The position numbers and the translations under genes were made by a program. Under the pieces are notes generated by a model. The model saw only the letters and a list, made by a program, of their open reading frames with translations, had not been told where the DNA came from and did no database searches. This document shows positions 22,341 to 34,361 of a DNA stretch of 64,000 nucleotides, piece by piece. Each line of letters opens with the position of its first letter. Positions within the stretch are counted from its first letter, which is position 1. The DNA is taken from positions 58,944 to 122,943 of the forward strand of contig DATKVJ010000161.1 of assembly GCA_035530135.1 (NCBI GenBank), given 5' to 3'. This stretch comes from CAIYYX01 sp035530135. Its GTDB lineage: Bacteria > Pseudomonadota > Gammaproteobacteria > Burkholderiales > Rhodocyclaceae.

Positions 22341-22544
22341 ACACCGCCTTTCCCCCGACCCCTTTTAGTTCCAGCGTAACGCCTGGTTTGCAGGCATTGG
22401 CCTTCTCTGAAACGCGGTCGCGTTTTCCGCGGAGAGGGGGGACCACGGTTCAGCCGCTGACGCGTCTTCCGAATAATGAACCGCTGCCTCCTTGGGGTCC
22501 CGCAAGGGGACTTCCTTCGGGTCGCGGCTTGGCGGAGGCAGCAT
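22328..22544 (+). repeat. Insert flanked by 11-bp direct repeats at gltB/gltD
   Basis: GGAGGCAGCAT occurs at 22328-22338 (Shine-Dalgarno and last codons of gltB) and again at 22534-22544 (Shine-Dalgarno of gltD). The ~195 bases between them separate two genes that would otherwise sit in an ATGA-type overlap. The insert contains GCTGCCTCC (22483-22491), a perfect 9-base complement to GGAGGCAGC of either copy. A small frame spans the insert (see the separate entry). Confidence 0.6.
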
Positions 22545-22546
22545 AA
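22337..22546 (+). CDS. Small ORF bridging gltB and gltD (possible leader)
   Basis: 69-codon frame starting MNTAFPPTPF, with a strong Shine-Dalgarno (aaggagg) and an ATG that overlaps the gltB stop. Its TAA overlaps the gltD ATG (TAATG). The translated sequence is rich in Pro, Arg and Gly, has no recognisable domain, and lies wholly inside the direct-repeat-flanked insert. It is unlikely to be a conserved protein. Its value may be as a coupling frame: ribosomes passing through would open any structure over the gltD ribosome binding site. Shown here because its start and stop signals are good; protein function unknown. Confidence 0.3.
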
Positions 22547-23997
22547 TGGGCAAGATAACAGGCTTCATGGAATATCGGCGGCTCACGGAGGCGCAGTTGC
22601 CGGTGGCCGAACGGCTGAAGAACTTCCGGGAGTTCGTGCTCCATCTCTCCGACGACGAGGCGAAGATCCAGGGCGCACGCTGCATGGACTGCGGCATCCC
22701 GTTCTGCAGCAACGGCTGCCCGGTGAACAACATCATCCCGGACTGGAACGACTTGGTGTATCGCCAGCAGTGGCGGCAGGCGCTGGAAGTCCTGCACTCC
22801 ACCAACAACTTCCCGGAATTCACCGGCCGTATCTGTCCTGCGCCCTGCGAGGCGGCGTGCACGCTCAACATCAACGACGCCGCCGTGGGCATCAAGTCGA
22901 TCGAGCACGCGATCATCGACAAGGGTTGGGAGCAGGGCTGGGTCGTGCCGCAGCCGCCTGTCGCCAAGACCGGCAAGACGGTCGCGGTGGTCGGCTCCGG
23001 TCCGGCCGGCCTGGCCGCCGCCCAGCAGTTGGCCCGCGCCGGCCACGCGGTGACCCTGTTCGAGAAGAACGACCGCATCGGCGGCTTGCTGCGCTACGGC
23101 ATCCCCGACTTCAAGCTGGAGAAGTCGCACATCGACCGCCGCATCGCGCAGATGCAGGCCGAGGGCGTCGAATTTCGCGTCAATGCCAATGTTGGCGCAG
23201 ACGGTGAGTTCGCAGCCGACAGGATCCTCGCCGCTTTCGACGCCGTGGTGCTCGCCGGTGGCGCCGAGCAGCCGCGCGATCTGCCGGTGCCGGGCCGGGA
23301 GCTCGAAGGCGTGCATTTCGCGATGGAGTTCCTGCCGCAGCAGAACAAGGTCAACGCCGGCGACAAGCTGCCCAAGCAGATCAAGGCTGGCGGTCGGCAC
23401 GTGGTGGTGATCGGCGGCGGCGACACAGGCTCGGACTGCGTCGGCACCTCCAACCGCCAGGGCGCGGCGAGCGTCGTCCAGTTCGAGCTTCTGCCGCGTC
23501 CGCCCGAGCAGGAGAACAAGCCCCTGGTCTGGCCCTATTGGCCGATGAAGCTGCGCACCTCGAGCTCGCACGACGAGGGTTGTTCGCGCGACTGGTCGGT
23601 GGCGACCAAGGCGTTCATCGGCGGCGAGGGCGCGGACAGCGCTAAGCTCAAGGCCATCAAGGCGGTGCGCTTGCAATGGACGGACGGCAAGATGAGCGAA
23701 GTTCCCGGCTCGGAGTTCACCCTCAAGGCCGATCTGGCTTTCCTCGCGATGGGTTTCCTCGGGCCGGCCGGCGGCGTTCTGGACGCCTTCGGCGTCGCCC
23801 GCGACGCCCGCAGCAACGCCCGGGCAGATACCGAAGCGCCCGGCCCCCTGGCCTACGCCACCAACGTTGCCAAGGTGTTCGCAGCCGGCGACATGCGCCG
23901 GGGACAGTCGCTGGTGGTCTGGGCGATCCGCGAGGGTCGCCAGTGCGCGCGCGCCGTCGATGAGTTTCTGATGGGAACTAGCCTTCTGCCGCGCTGA
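22546..23997 (+). CDS. gltD: Glutamate synthase (NADPH) small subunit
   Basis: 483-residue beta subunit: takes electrons from NADPH through FAD and two 4Fe-4S clusters to GltB. The cluster cysteines are in RCMDCGIPFCSNGCPVNN and ICPAPCEAACTL; FAD binding is GSGPAGLAAAQQ and NADPH binding GGGDTGSDCVG. I chose the ATG at 22546 (MGKITGFMEY) because this is the conserved N-terminus; an upstream in-frame ATG at 22492 lies in the insert. Its stop overlaps the glmU ATG (TGATG). Confidence 0.97.
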   Translation: MGKITGFMEYRRLTEAQLPVAERLKNFREFVLHLSDDEAKIQGARCMDCGIPFCSNGCPVNNIIPDWNDLVYRQQWRQALEVLHSTNNFPEFTGRICPAPCEAACTLNINDAAVGIKSIEHAIIDKGWEQGWVVPQPPVAKTGKTVAVVGSGPAGLAAAQQLARAGHAVTLFEKNDRIGGLLRYGIPDFKLEKSHIDRRIAQMQAEGVEFRVNANVGADGEFAADRILAAFDAVVLAGGAEQPRDLPVPGRELEGVHFAMEFLPQQNKVNAGDKLPKQIKAGGRHVVVIGGGDTGSDCVGTSNRQGAASVVQFELLPRPPEQENKPLVWPYWPMKLRTSSSHDEGCSRDWSVATKAFIGGEGADSAKLKAIKAVRLQWTDGKMSEVPGSEFTLKADLAFLAMGFLGPAGGVLDAFGVARDARSNARADTEAPGPLAYATNVAKVFAAGDMRRGQSLVVWAIREGRQCARAVDEFLMGTSLLPR

Positions 23998-25358
23998 TGA
24001 ACGTCGTCATCCTCGCCGCCGGGCAGGGCAAGCGCATGCGCTCCGACCTGCCCAAGGTGCTGCACCGGCTGGCGGGCAGACCCCTGCTCGCCCACGTCCT
24101 CGACGCCGCGCGCGCTACCGGGGCGAAAAGGATCTGCGTCGTCTATGGTCACGGCGGCGAGCAGGTGCGCGAGGCGTTGGATTGCCCGGAGGTGGTCTGG
24201 GTCAAGCAGGAGCCGCAGCAGGGCACTGGTCACGCCGTGCTCCAGGCGCTGCCGCATCTCGACCCCTCCGGTCCGACGCTGGTGCTCTGCGGCGACGTGC
24301 CGCTGATCCGCGCCGAGACCCTGAATCGCCTGATCGCGCGGGCTGCTGACGGCGCGCTGGCGCTGCTCACGGTGAGACTCTCCGATCCGGGGGGCTATGG
24401 CCGGATCGTCCGCGGCGGAGACGGCGCCATCCTGCGCATCGTCGAGGAGCGGGATGCCAGCGACGCGGAGCGCGCGCTCGACGAGGTCAATACCGGCATC
24501 CTGGTCGCGCCCACCGGGCGCCTGGCGCAATGGCTGCCCGCGCTCGGCAAGGGCAACGCCCAGGGCGAGTACTACCTCACCGACATCGTCGGGCTGGCGG
24601 TGGCGGAGGGCTCGCCGGTGTTCAGCGCGCGGCCGGATGAGGAATGGGAGGTGGCGGGGGTCAACAGCCAGTCGCAGTTGGCTGCCCTGGAGCGCATCCA
24701 CCAGAAGCGCGGCGCTGAACGATTGTTGGAGCAGGGCGTGCAGCTGGCCGATCCGGCGCGGATCGACCTGCGCGGCGAGCTCCATTGCGGCCGCGACGTG
24801 TTCATCGACATCAACTGCCTGTTCGAGGGCAGCGTCGAGCTGGGCGATCGGGTCGTCATCGGACCCAACTGTGTCATCAGGGACTGCAGCGTCGGAGAGG
24901 GCAGCCGCGTCCATGCCTTTTCCCATCTCGACGCGGCGCAGGTCGGCCAAAACTGCAGCGTCGGGCCCTACGCGCGACTGCGGCCGGGCACGGTGCTGGG
25001 CCGCGAGGTGCATATCGGCAACTTCGTCGAGGTCAAGAACAGCCGCATCTCTGACCACTCGAAGGTCAATCATCTCTCCTACGTCGGCGATTCCGAGGTG
25101 GGGCGCCGGGTCAATATCGGTGCCGGCACCATCACCTGCAACTACGACGGCGTGAACAAGCACCGCACGGTGATCGAGGACGACGCCTTCATCGGCTCCG
25201 ACACGCAGCTGGTGGCCCCGGTCACCGTCGGCCGGGGCGCGACCCTGGGTGCGGGCACCACCCTGACCAGCAACGCGCCGCCGGACGCGCTCACCGTCTC
25301 CCGCGCGAAGCAGGTGACCATCGCCGGCTGGAAGCGGCCGGTGAAAAAGAGGGATTAG
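23997..25358 (+). CDS. glmU: Bifunctional GlmU acetyltransferase/uridylyltransferase
   Basis: 453-residue enzyme making UDP-N-acetylglucosamine for peptidoglycan and LPS. The N-terminal uridylyltransferase has ILAAGQGKRMRSDLPKVLH; the C-terminal left-handed beta-helix of hexapeptide repeats (VVIGPNCVIRDCSVGEGS and following) carries the acetyltransferase, with the active-site His near NHLSYVGDSEVG. Starts in a TGATG overlap with gltD and is followed two bases later by glmS, the usual glmU-glmS neighbourhood. Confidence 0.97.
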   Translation: MNVVILAAGQGKRMRSDLPKVLHRLAGRPLLAHVLDAARATGAKRICVVYGHGGEQVREALDCPEVVWVKQEPQQGTGHAVLQALPHLDPSGPTLVLCGDVPLIRAETLNRLIARAADGALALLTVRLSDPGGYGRIVRGGDGAILRIVEERDASDAERALDEVNTGILVAPTGRLAQWLPALGKGNAQGEYYLTDIVGLAVAEGSPVFSARPDEEWEVAGVNSQSQLAALERIHQKRGAERLLEQGVQLADPARIDLRGELHCGRDVFIDINCLFEGSVELGDRVVIGPNCVIRDCSVGEGSRVHAFSHLDAAQVGQNCSVGPYARLRPGTVLGREVHIGNFVEVKNSRISDHSKVNHLSYVGDSEVGRRVNIGAGTITCNYDGVNKHRTVIEDDAFIGSDTQLVAPVTVGRGATLGAGTTLTSNAPPDALTVSRAKQVTIAGWKRPVKKRD

Positions 25359-25360
25359 CC

Positions 25361-27190
<1,830 letters not shown>

Positions 27191-27224
27191 GCGAGGGCAC
27201 GATCGGCAGGCGCTGTTCCGAGCA

Positions 27225-27260
27225 ATTAAAGTCGAAAACTCGCCATTAAAGTCGAAAACT
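27225..27260. repeat. Two 16-bp direct repeats, 20-bp period
   Basis: ATTAAAGTCGAAAACT at 27225-27240 and again at 27245-27260. Such closely spaced short repeats are found at the ends of some insertion sequences (for example IS21-type), and the site lies beside a broken transposase; it may be the remnant of an element end. That origin is inference. Confidence 0.5.
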
Positions 27261-27323
27261 GAGAGCGGTACAAAAGAAGCCCCGCTCGGCGAGGCTGATA
27301 AAAGGTGTCGGGGTTGCGGTGAA

Positions 27324-27672
27324 TTATTGAAGGCCGAGCGGTCTCAGTCCGCCCTTACCCGGGTACCACTCAGCTTCCGGTGCTCTTGGGGTGAGCCACT
27401 TGGCCATTCTTCGCAAATTTTGCGCAGTCGCTGCCAATAGAAACTCATCATGTGCACCACTGAAGCCACGTAGTCGCAGCTTGTCCAGTTTCAGGATACG
27501 CTTGAGATGGGCAAACAGTATCTCGACCTTTTTGCGGTCCTTGCGTGACTGCCGATACGCGTCCGTCGCAGCGCAGCGCCTTGTCTGCTGGGCAGCGATA
27601 TTCGTTAGCCTGTTCATTCCACTCAAATTCGCTGCGCGAGAGGGTGCCGTCTTGGCGCTCCGAGGCGGCCAT
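27324..27672 (-). pseudogene. Transposase remnant (IS1182-like), frameshifted
   Basis: Two overlapping minus-strand frames carry parts of one transposase. The upstream part (SRSEFEWNEQANEYRCPADK) is in the frame of 27448-27672; the downstream part (RKKVEILFAHLKRILKLDKL, then RLRGFSGAHDEFLLAATAQN) is in the frame ending at 27324. The second part is the C-terminal signature of IS1182-type DDE transposases. A frameshift and probably an internal deletion separate the two, and the N-terminal two thirds are missing, so it is not functional. The rest of 27191-27861 holds the tandem repeat and the Fur-box promoter; no other gene is seen there. It marks the left edge of a patch with lower GC. Confidence 0.75.
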
Positions 27673-27766
27673 TCATGGTACGTGATCATCGCTATTTGCC
27701 TGAGGGCCGGCAATGTGGTCCTTTGCCATGAAATTGACTTAGGTTTAGATGGGTTGATGTTTTTGT

Positions 27767-27799
27767 TTGACTTTATTGATGCGAATGATTATCATTACT
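27767..27799 (+). promoter_or_regulatory. Fur-box promoter of the iron-uptake set
   Basis: TTGACT (27767-27772), 17-base spacer, TATCAT (27790-27795). The -10 is covered by GCGAATGATTATCATTACT (27781-27799), whose core AATGAT-T-ATCATT is a perfect 6-1-6 palindrome matching the Fur box. Iron-loaded Fur would block RNA polymerase here. Predicted transcript start near 27802, 60 bases before the cupredoxin gene. Confidence 0.82.
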
Positions 27800-27861
27800 G
27801 CAAATGGCGTCAATCAATCGCAATTGGTGATGTCTGAGTCACTCGACAGGAGTAATTATCA

Positions 27862-28191
27862 ATGAAAAGGTCTTTGGTTCATTCGGTGGCGTTAGCTGCT
27901 TACCTACTATTTTCAGTAGCCGCACATGCTGACGGTTTTGTCCTCACACTCAAGAACAATCAGTTCTCTCCCAAAATACTGACCATACCAGCAGGCCAGA
28001 AAATAAAAATCACCGTGAAGAATCAGGACGTGACTCCGGCCGAATTCGAGAGTAGCGATATGAACCGCGAGAAAGTGGTCGGTCCAAACGGCGAAATCAT
28101 CATATTCATCGGACCACTGGATGCCGGCAGTTATGGCTACTTCGATGATTTTCACCGCAATACGACAACAGGCACCATCATCGCCAAATAG
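27862..28191 (+). CDS. Periplasmic cupredoxin-like iron-uptake protein
   Basis: 109 residues with a Sec signal (about residues 1-23, AHA cleavage) and a single cupredoxin-like domain. The segments PAEFESSDMNREKVVGPNGE and LDAGSYGYFDDFHRNTTTG resemble the N-terminal domain of EfeO and the stand-alone cupredoxins found beside FTR1 permeases. There is no Cys, so a blue-copper site is absent; it more probably helps bind or hand over iron. Good Shine-Dalgarno (acaggag). First gene of a Fur-box transcript with the barrel and FTR1 genes. AT-richer than the surrounding genome. Confidence 0.8.
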   Translation: MKRSLVHSVALAAYLLFSVAAHADGFVLTLKNNQFSPKILTIPAGQKIKITVKNQDVTPAEFESSDMNREKVVGPNGEIIIFIGPLDAGSYGYFDDFHRNTTTGTIIAK

Positions 28192-28247
28192 CATTTACCT
28201 TCCCGCGCAGGTGGGAAATTCCGATTATTCAAGGAAGACCATTTTTC

Positions 28248-29027
28248 ATGTCGTTAGCCAATATGACAAATATGCGTCGATATGTCGTTGCCGTGACTGC
28301 ATGCATTGCCCTTGCTTGCGCAATCAAGGATAGCGTTGCAGACGAAATATATTCGCCGAACGCCGAATACCGAGAGCTTTCGATTGAGTACAACGGCTCC
28401 CGTACCTTTGACCGGAATCCGAACAAGGATGGGGCGCAGGAAGGCGAAGTATCGCTTGAAGCCGGACTCACGCCCCGATTGGAGGCTGAAGTCAGCGCCA
28501 TATTATCGAAGGACCCGGGAGGTGTTTCGCAACTACAAGCGCGCGAAATCGAAGCCCGCTATCAGTTTTTCGAGCCGGGCGAAAAGTGGCTTGATGCCGG
28601 AATATTGGTCGCCTATGATTTTGCCGCCCAAAATAGCGCGCCGGATTCTTTGGAGGTCAAGTTGCTGCTGCAGAAAGATGGCGGCAAGTTCACCAGCACG
28701 GCGAATATCGGTTTTACCCAGAATGTCGGAAAGTACTCTGCGCATACCGGCGGCCCTGATTATGTTTTCCTTTGGAATACACGCTATCGCTATAGTGGGG
28801 GTTTTCAGCCTGGCATAGAGGTGCAAAGCGATTTGGGTCAGGGACATCAAATCGGTCGCTTCAATAAGCAGGAGCATTATATTGGCCCGGCAGTCTATGG
28901 AAAACTTTTCGGACCCCTGCCGCTCGGTCAGGCTATAAAGTATCAGGTCGCGTACTTGTTCGGCGCAAGCGATGCAGCGGCGCGGGGCGTCGCAAGAGCG
29001 CTTGTCGAATATGAAATGCACTTTTAA
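28248..29027 (+). CDS. Predicted outer-membrane barrel in iron locus
   Basis: 259-residue exported protein (signal peptide to about residue 31, VADE), not recognised as a named family. After the signal it is built of alternating polar/hydrophobic stretches (for example AEVSAILS, IEARYQFF, LEVKLLLQK, TANIGFTQN, WNTRYRYSGG, ALVEYEMHF) separated by short turns and ends in Phe, the usual pattern of an outer-membrane beta-barrel. It has no TonB box or plug that I can see. Sandwiched between the cupredoxin and the FTR1 permease, so a part in passing iron across the outer membrane is a reasonable inference, not shown. Confidence 0.65.
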   Translation: MSLANMTNMRRYVVAVTACIALACAIKDSVADEIYSPNAEYRELSIEYNGSRTFDRNPNKDGAQEGEVSLEAGLTPRLEAEVSAILSKDPGGVSQLQAREIEARYQFFEPGEKWLDAGILVAYDFAAQNSAPDSLEVKLLLQKDGGKFTSTANIGFTQNVGKYSAHTGGPDYVFLWNTRYRYSGGFQPGIEVQSDLGQGHQIGRFNKQEHYIGPAVYGKLFGPLPLGQAIKYQVAYLFGASDAAARGVARALVEYEMHF

Positions 29028-29038
29028 GGCAACCGGAC

Positions 29039-29893
29039 ATGCTCGCAACGTTGATTATCGTATTTCGTGAAGTTATTGAAGCCGGATTGGTGATCGGTAT
29101 TGTGTTGGCTGCAACGCGTGGCGTGCCGCGTAGAAGCGTTTGGGTTGGCGGCGGTGTCATGGGAGGTATAGCAGGTGCCTGCCTGGTGGCGGCATCCGCA
29201 GATGCTATTGCCAACATGATGGAGGGGACCGGACAAGAGTTGTTCAATGCGTCGGTAATGGCTATCGCAGTGTTGATGCTAACCGGCCACAATGTCTGGA
29301 TGGCGCGCGAAGGCCGCCATATGGCGCAGGAAATGCAATCACTGGGGGATGATGTTGTCACGGGACAGCGTTCTCTCGCAGCGTTGGCCATCGTAGTGGG
29401 TGTTGCCGTTCTCCGCGAAGGCTCGGAAATTGTTCTGTTTCTATATGGCATTGCTTTGTCTGCAGGTAGCACCGGAAATTCCATGTTCCTCGGCGGTGCT
29501 ATCGGTCTTGCACTTGGCGCCGCGATCACTGCCACAGTATATTTTGGCCTGATGCGCATTCCAACGCGACATCTCTTTGCAGTTACGAGTTGGCTGATCG
29601 CGCTTCTTGCGGCGGGAATGGCTTCGCAGGCCGTTGTATTTCTCCAGCAGGCGGGGTTGGTAACAGTGCTCTCGCATGTGATATGGGATACGTCTGGCGT
29701 GCTTTCGGACGGTAGCCTAGCCGGGAAAGCATTGCATACACTGGTCGGTTATGCTGATCGTCCCACTGGCATTCAGCTCGTCGTCTATGCCGCGACACTC
29801 GTGATGATCTTTACCCTGATGCGATTGTTTGGCCACACTCCCCAGTCGCCAAGGCTCAACAAGCAAACTCAACGCGACATTTGCAATGCTTGA
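29039..29893 (+). CDS. FTR1-family high-affinity iron permease
   Basis: 284-residue inner-membrane protein with about seven hydrophobic helices. Two REXXE iron-binding motifs are seen: REVIE (residues 10-14, in the first helix) and REGSE (126-130, in the fourth), the hallmark of Ftr1/EfeU permeases. Eleven bases after the barrel gene and in the same direction; together with the cupredoxin this looks like a reduced EfeUO-type or Ftr-type uptake system. No EfeB peroxidase or ferroxidase partner is in the window. Confidence 0.88.
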   Translation: MLATLIIVFREVIEAGLVIGIVLAATRGVPRRSVWVGGGVMGGIAGACLVAASADAIANMMEGTGQELFNASVMAIAVLMLTGHNVWMAREGRHMAQEMQSLGDDVVTGQRSLAALAIVVGVAVLREGSEIVLFLYGIALSAGSTGNSMFLGGAIGLALGAAITATVYFGLMRIPTRHLFAVTSWLIALLAAGMASQAVVFLQQAGLVTVLSHVIWDTSGVLSDGSLAGKALHTLVGYADRPTGIQLVVYAATLVMIFTLMRLFGHTPQSPRLNKQTQRDICNA

Positions 29894-30040
29894 ATTGAGG
29901 CGTTGAGAGTCGATCGTAGAATCCAATGCAGATGAAATGGCAACCACGACCCACGACCGTCCGGTAGCCGTAAGCTCCAGTTGGCCAATGTCAGCTATTG
30001 AGAATCCCAATTTCCAGGCCGAGACCAACGAAGTCCCAGG

Positions 30041-30292
30041 CTAGTCCTTCGCTCCTGGCTTCCTGCCGGGAGTCGTTGGTGGAATAGACCCCGCGACCCG
30101 ACAGAGCATCCCCTCAAACGGTTTACCATCACTGAATCGGGTAACGCTGCACCTAGATATTTCTCCGCGTGCCGACAAGTCTGACAGGGAGATACGAACC
30201 TTGGGAAGCGGAATTCCCATTACCGCCGCAATCTCAGAGTCGAGTTGCTGGCCGTTCTTCTTCAAGTATTGGAGGATTGGGGCGGTGTGCAT
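30041..30292 (-). CDS. Small winged-helix-like predicted regulator
   Basis: 83 residues. The first 55 (ILQYLKKNGQQLDSEIAAVM, then GIPLPKVRISLSDLSARGEI) look like a compact winged helix: a leading helix, a DSEIAAVMGIP turn and a recognition helix, followed by a short basic wing (SRCSVTRFSDGKPFEG). The tail is Pro/Lys rich. A proper Shine-Dalgarno (aagga) precedes the ATG. It lies alone between the FTR1 gene and the tRNA; similar small ArcR-like proteins occur in betaproteobacteria, but target and role are unknown. The 147 bases between FTR1 and this gene hold nothing I can identify. Confidence 0.6.
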   Translation of the reverse strand: MHTAPILQYLKKNGQQLDSEIAAVMGIPLPKVRISLSDLSARGEISRCSVTRFSDGKPFEGMLCRVAGSIPPTTPGRKPGAKD

Positions 30293-30426
30293 CTAAAATT
30301 CCTTAGAGAAGATGGCGGCAGACAATCCAAGGCCACGATTGACCGGTGAAACCTACACAGCGCCTACATATGGCGAGACAGGCCAGGAATGAAAACGGCC
30401 CCCATCGCTGGAAGCCGCCTTGCTGT

Positions 30427-30503
30427 TGGTGGGCCCGCTGGGACTCGAACCCAGGACCAAAGGATTATGAGTCCTCTGCTCTAACCAGCTGAGCTACAGG
30501 CCC
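30427..30503 (-). tRNA. ileX: tRNA-Ile2 (anticodon CAU, lysidine type)
   Basis: 77-nt cloverleaf with encoded CCA. Acceptor GGGCCTG pairs with CGGGCCC; D arm GCTC...GAGC; T arm CTGGG-TTCGAGT-CCCAG. The anticodon loop reads CTCATAA, so the anticodon is CAU. The flanking bases (GGACTCATAATCC) match the minor isoleucine tRNA whose wobble C is changed to lysidine by TilS, rather than initiator or elongator Met. It sits directly after rpoD on the same strand. Confidence 0.9.
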
Positions 30504-30509
30504 TAAAGA

Positions 30510-32495
<1,986 letters not shown>

Positions 32496-32590
32496 GGAGT
32501 TCCTCATTGTCAGGCGCCGGAGGCAACAATATTGCCGTGGCGCCAGCCTGACAGACATAGATTTGAGAAAACCGTTCATTATACACGGAC

Positions 32591-34351
32591 TTATTTCTCC
32601 CGTCTGCCCGCCGCCGCGGCGGTTTTCTGCGCCAGCAGGGCAGCCAGTTGCTGGCGTTCTTCTGAGGTCAGGCCGCCGGCGCGTTCCCTTTGGCTGAGCT
32701 CGCTGATCGAGCGGGTCAGGCCGGTGTGGCGCAGGCGTTCCAGGGAATCGTTGAACTCCTCCTCCAGCACCGCCTCGTCGAATTCCTCCGCCGCCAGCAG
32801 TCCGGCGAACAGCGCCAGCGTCGCCTCGTGCCCGCTGCCGCGGAAGTGTTCGAGCAGCTGCCCGACGCCGCCGGCGGGCAGGGCGCCGTGATCGACCGCG
32901 TCCGCGATGGCGCGCAAGGCGGCGCCCTCAGGCAGGTCGCCGGCGAGCAGGTCGATGGGAATGCGCGCCGCCCGCTCCGGGCGGCGCAGCACGTTTTCCA
33001 GCAGACGGTGCTCGATCGAGCGCGCCTGCGGGCGGCGCACGGTGCGCGGCGGCGCCTGGCGACCGGCCGGCAGCAGGGTCTTCAGCCCGCATTGCGCCTC
33101 GATCTCGGCCTGGGTGAAGCCGCTGGCGGCGGCGACCTGCTTGGTGAGCTGCAGGCGCAGCAGGGGCGCGGCGATCTTGACCAGGTACGGCTTGACCTCG
33201 TGCACCAGGCGCGAGCGACCCTCGGCGCTGGCAAGATCGACGCGGGAGCGCAGCTCGCGCAGCAGGAATTCGGTCAGCGTCGTCGGCAGGTCGGCCAAGC
33301 TCTGAAACGCCGCCGCGCCTTGCTCGCGCACGAAGCTGTCGGGGTCGTGCTCCGGCGGCAGGAACAGGAAGCCGACCGACTTGTTGTCGGCGATCTGCTC
33401 CAGGCTCGCCTCCAGCGCGCGCCAGGCGGCCTTGCGCCCGGCGCTGTCGCCGTCGAAGCAGAACACCACCCGCTCGGCTTGGCGCAACAGCTTGTGCACG
33501 TGGGCGGGCGTGGTCGCCGTTCCCAGCGTCGCCACCGCATTGCCGACGCCGTGCTGGGCCAGGGCGACCACATCCATGTAGCCCTCGACCGCGATCACCG
33601 TATCGCTGTCGCGGATCGCCTGGCGCGCTTGGGGCAGGCCGTAGAGCTCGCGCCCCTTCTCGAACAGCGGGGTCTCGGGCGAATTGAGGTACTTGGGCTC
33701 GCCCTGGTCGAGGACGCGGCCGCCGAAGCCGATGACGTTGCCGCGCTGGTCGAGGATGGGAAACATGATGCGGTCACGAAAGCGGTCGTAGCGGCGCCCC
33801 TGCTCGTTGTCGATGACCAGGCCGCACTCGGCCAGCTCCCTGGCCTGGTAGTCGGAGAAGACCTGCTCCAGGTTCTGCCAACCCTCGGGCGCGTAGCCCA
33901 GGCCGAAACGCGCCGCGATTTCGCCGGAGAGGCCGCGCCCCTTGAGATAATCGATGGCCCTGGGGCTAGCCTTCAGCTGGTCCCGGTAGAACTTCGCCGC
34001 ACGCGCCATGAACTCGGTCAGCGGCGCCCGCTTCGCCGCCTCCTGCCGGCGCGCCTCGATCTGCTGCGGCACTTGCAGTCCGACGTTGCCGGCCAGTTCC
34101 TCGACCGCCTCGATGAAGCCGGTCCCGGAATACTGCATGACGAAGCCGATCGCGCTGCCGTGCGCGCCGCAGCCGAAGCAGTGATAGAACTGCTTCGACG
34201 GGCTGACCGTGAAGGAAGGGGTCTTCTCGGAGTGGAAGGGGCAGCAAGCACTGTAATTGGCGCCGGCTTTCTTCAGGGGAACGCGGCGTTCGACCACATC
34301 GACGATGTCGACGCGGGAGAGCAGCTCCTGGATGAACGAGTCAGGTATCAA
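32591..34351 (-). CDS. dnaG: DNA primase DnaG
   Basis: 586-residue primase that makes RNA primers at the replication fork. N-terminal zinc-binding domain: CPFHSEKTPSFTVSP with the later CFGCGAHG (C-H-C-C). The catalytic TOPRIM domain has VIAVEGYMDVVAL (Glu), GTATTPAH and FCFDGDSAG (DxD). The C-terminal helicase-binding domain is the more variable final ~130 residues. In the classical macromolecular-synthesis operon with rpsU and rpoD. Confidence 0.96.
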   Translation of the reverse strand: MIPDSFIQELLSRVDIVDVVERRVPLKKAGANYSACCPFHSEKTPSFTVSPSKQFYHCFGCGAHGSAIGFVMQYSGTGFIEAVEELAGNVGLQVPQQIEARRQEAAKRAPLTEFMARAAKFYRDQLKASPRAIDYLKGRGLSGEIAARFGLGYAPEGWQNLEQVFSDYQARELAECGLVIDNEQGRRYDRFRDRIMFPILDQRGNVIGFGGRVLDQGEPKYLNSPETPLFEKGRELYGLPQARQAIRDSDTVIAVEGYMDVVALAQHGVGNAVATLGTATTPAHVHKLLRQAERVVFCFDGDSAGRKAAWRALEASLEQIADNKSVGFLFLPPEHDPDSFVREQGAAAFQSLADLPTTLTEFLLRELRSRVDLASAEGRSRLVHEVKPYLVKIAAPLLRLQLTKQVAAASGFTQAEIEAQCGLKTLLPAGRQAPPRTVRRPQARSIEHRLLENVLRRPERAARIPIDLLAGDLPEGAALRAIADAVDHGALPAGGVGQLLEHFRGSGHEATLALFAGLLAAEEFDEAVLEEEFNDSLERLRHTGLTRSISELSQRERAGGLTSEERQQLAALLAQKTAAAAGRREK

Positions 34352-34361
34352 GGCGACTGGC

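Noticed and set aside
27391..27837. Plus-strand frame between glmS and the iron genes
   Set aside because: Antisense to the transposase remnant and runs across the Fur-box promoter; no domain.
29717..30028. Minus-strand frame starting MVSAWKLGFSIAD
   Set aside because: Partly antisense to FTR1, no Shine-Dalgarno, no domain; treated as non-coding.
30427..30503. Initiator or elongator tRNA-Met
   Set aside because: The CAU anticodon alone suggests Met, but the GGACTCATAATCC arm and loop match the lysidine-modified tRNA-Ile2.
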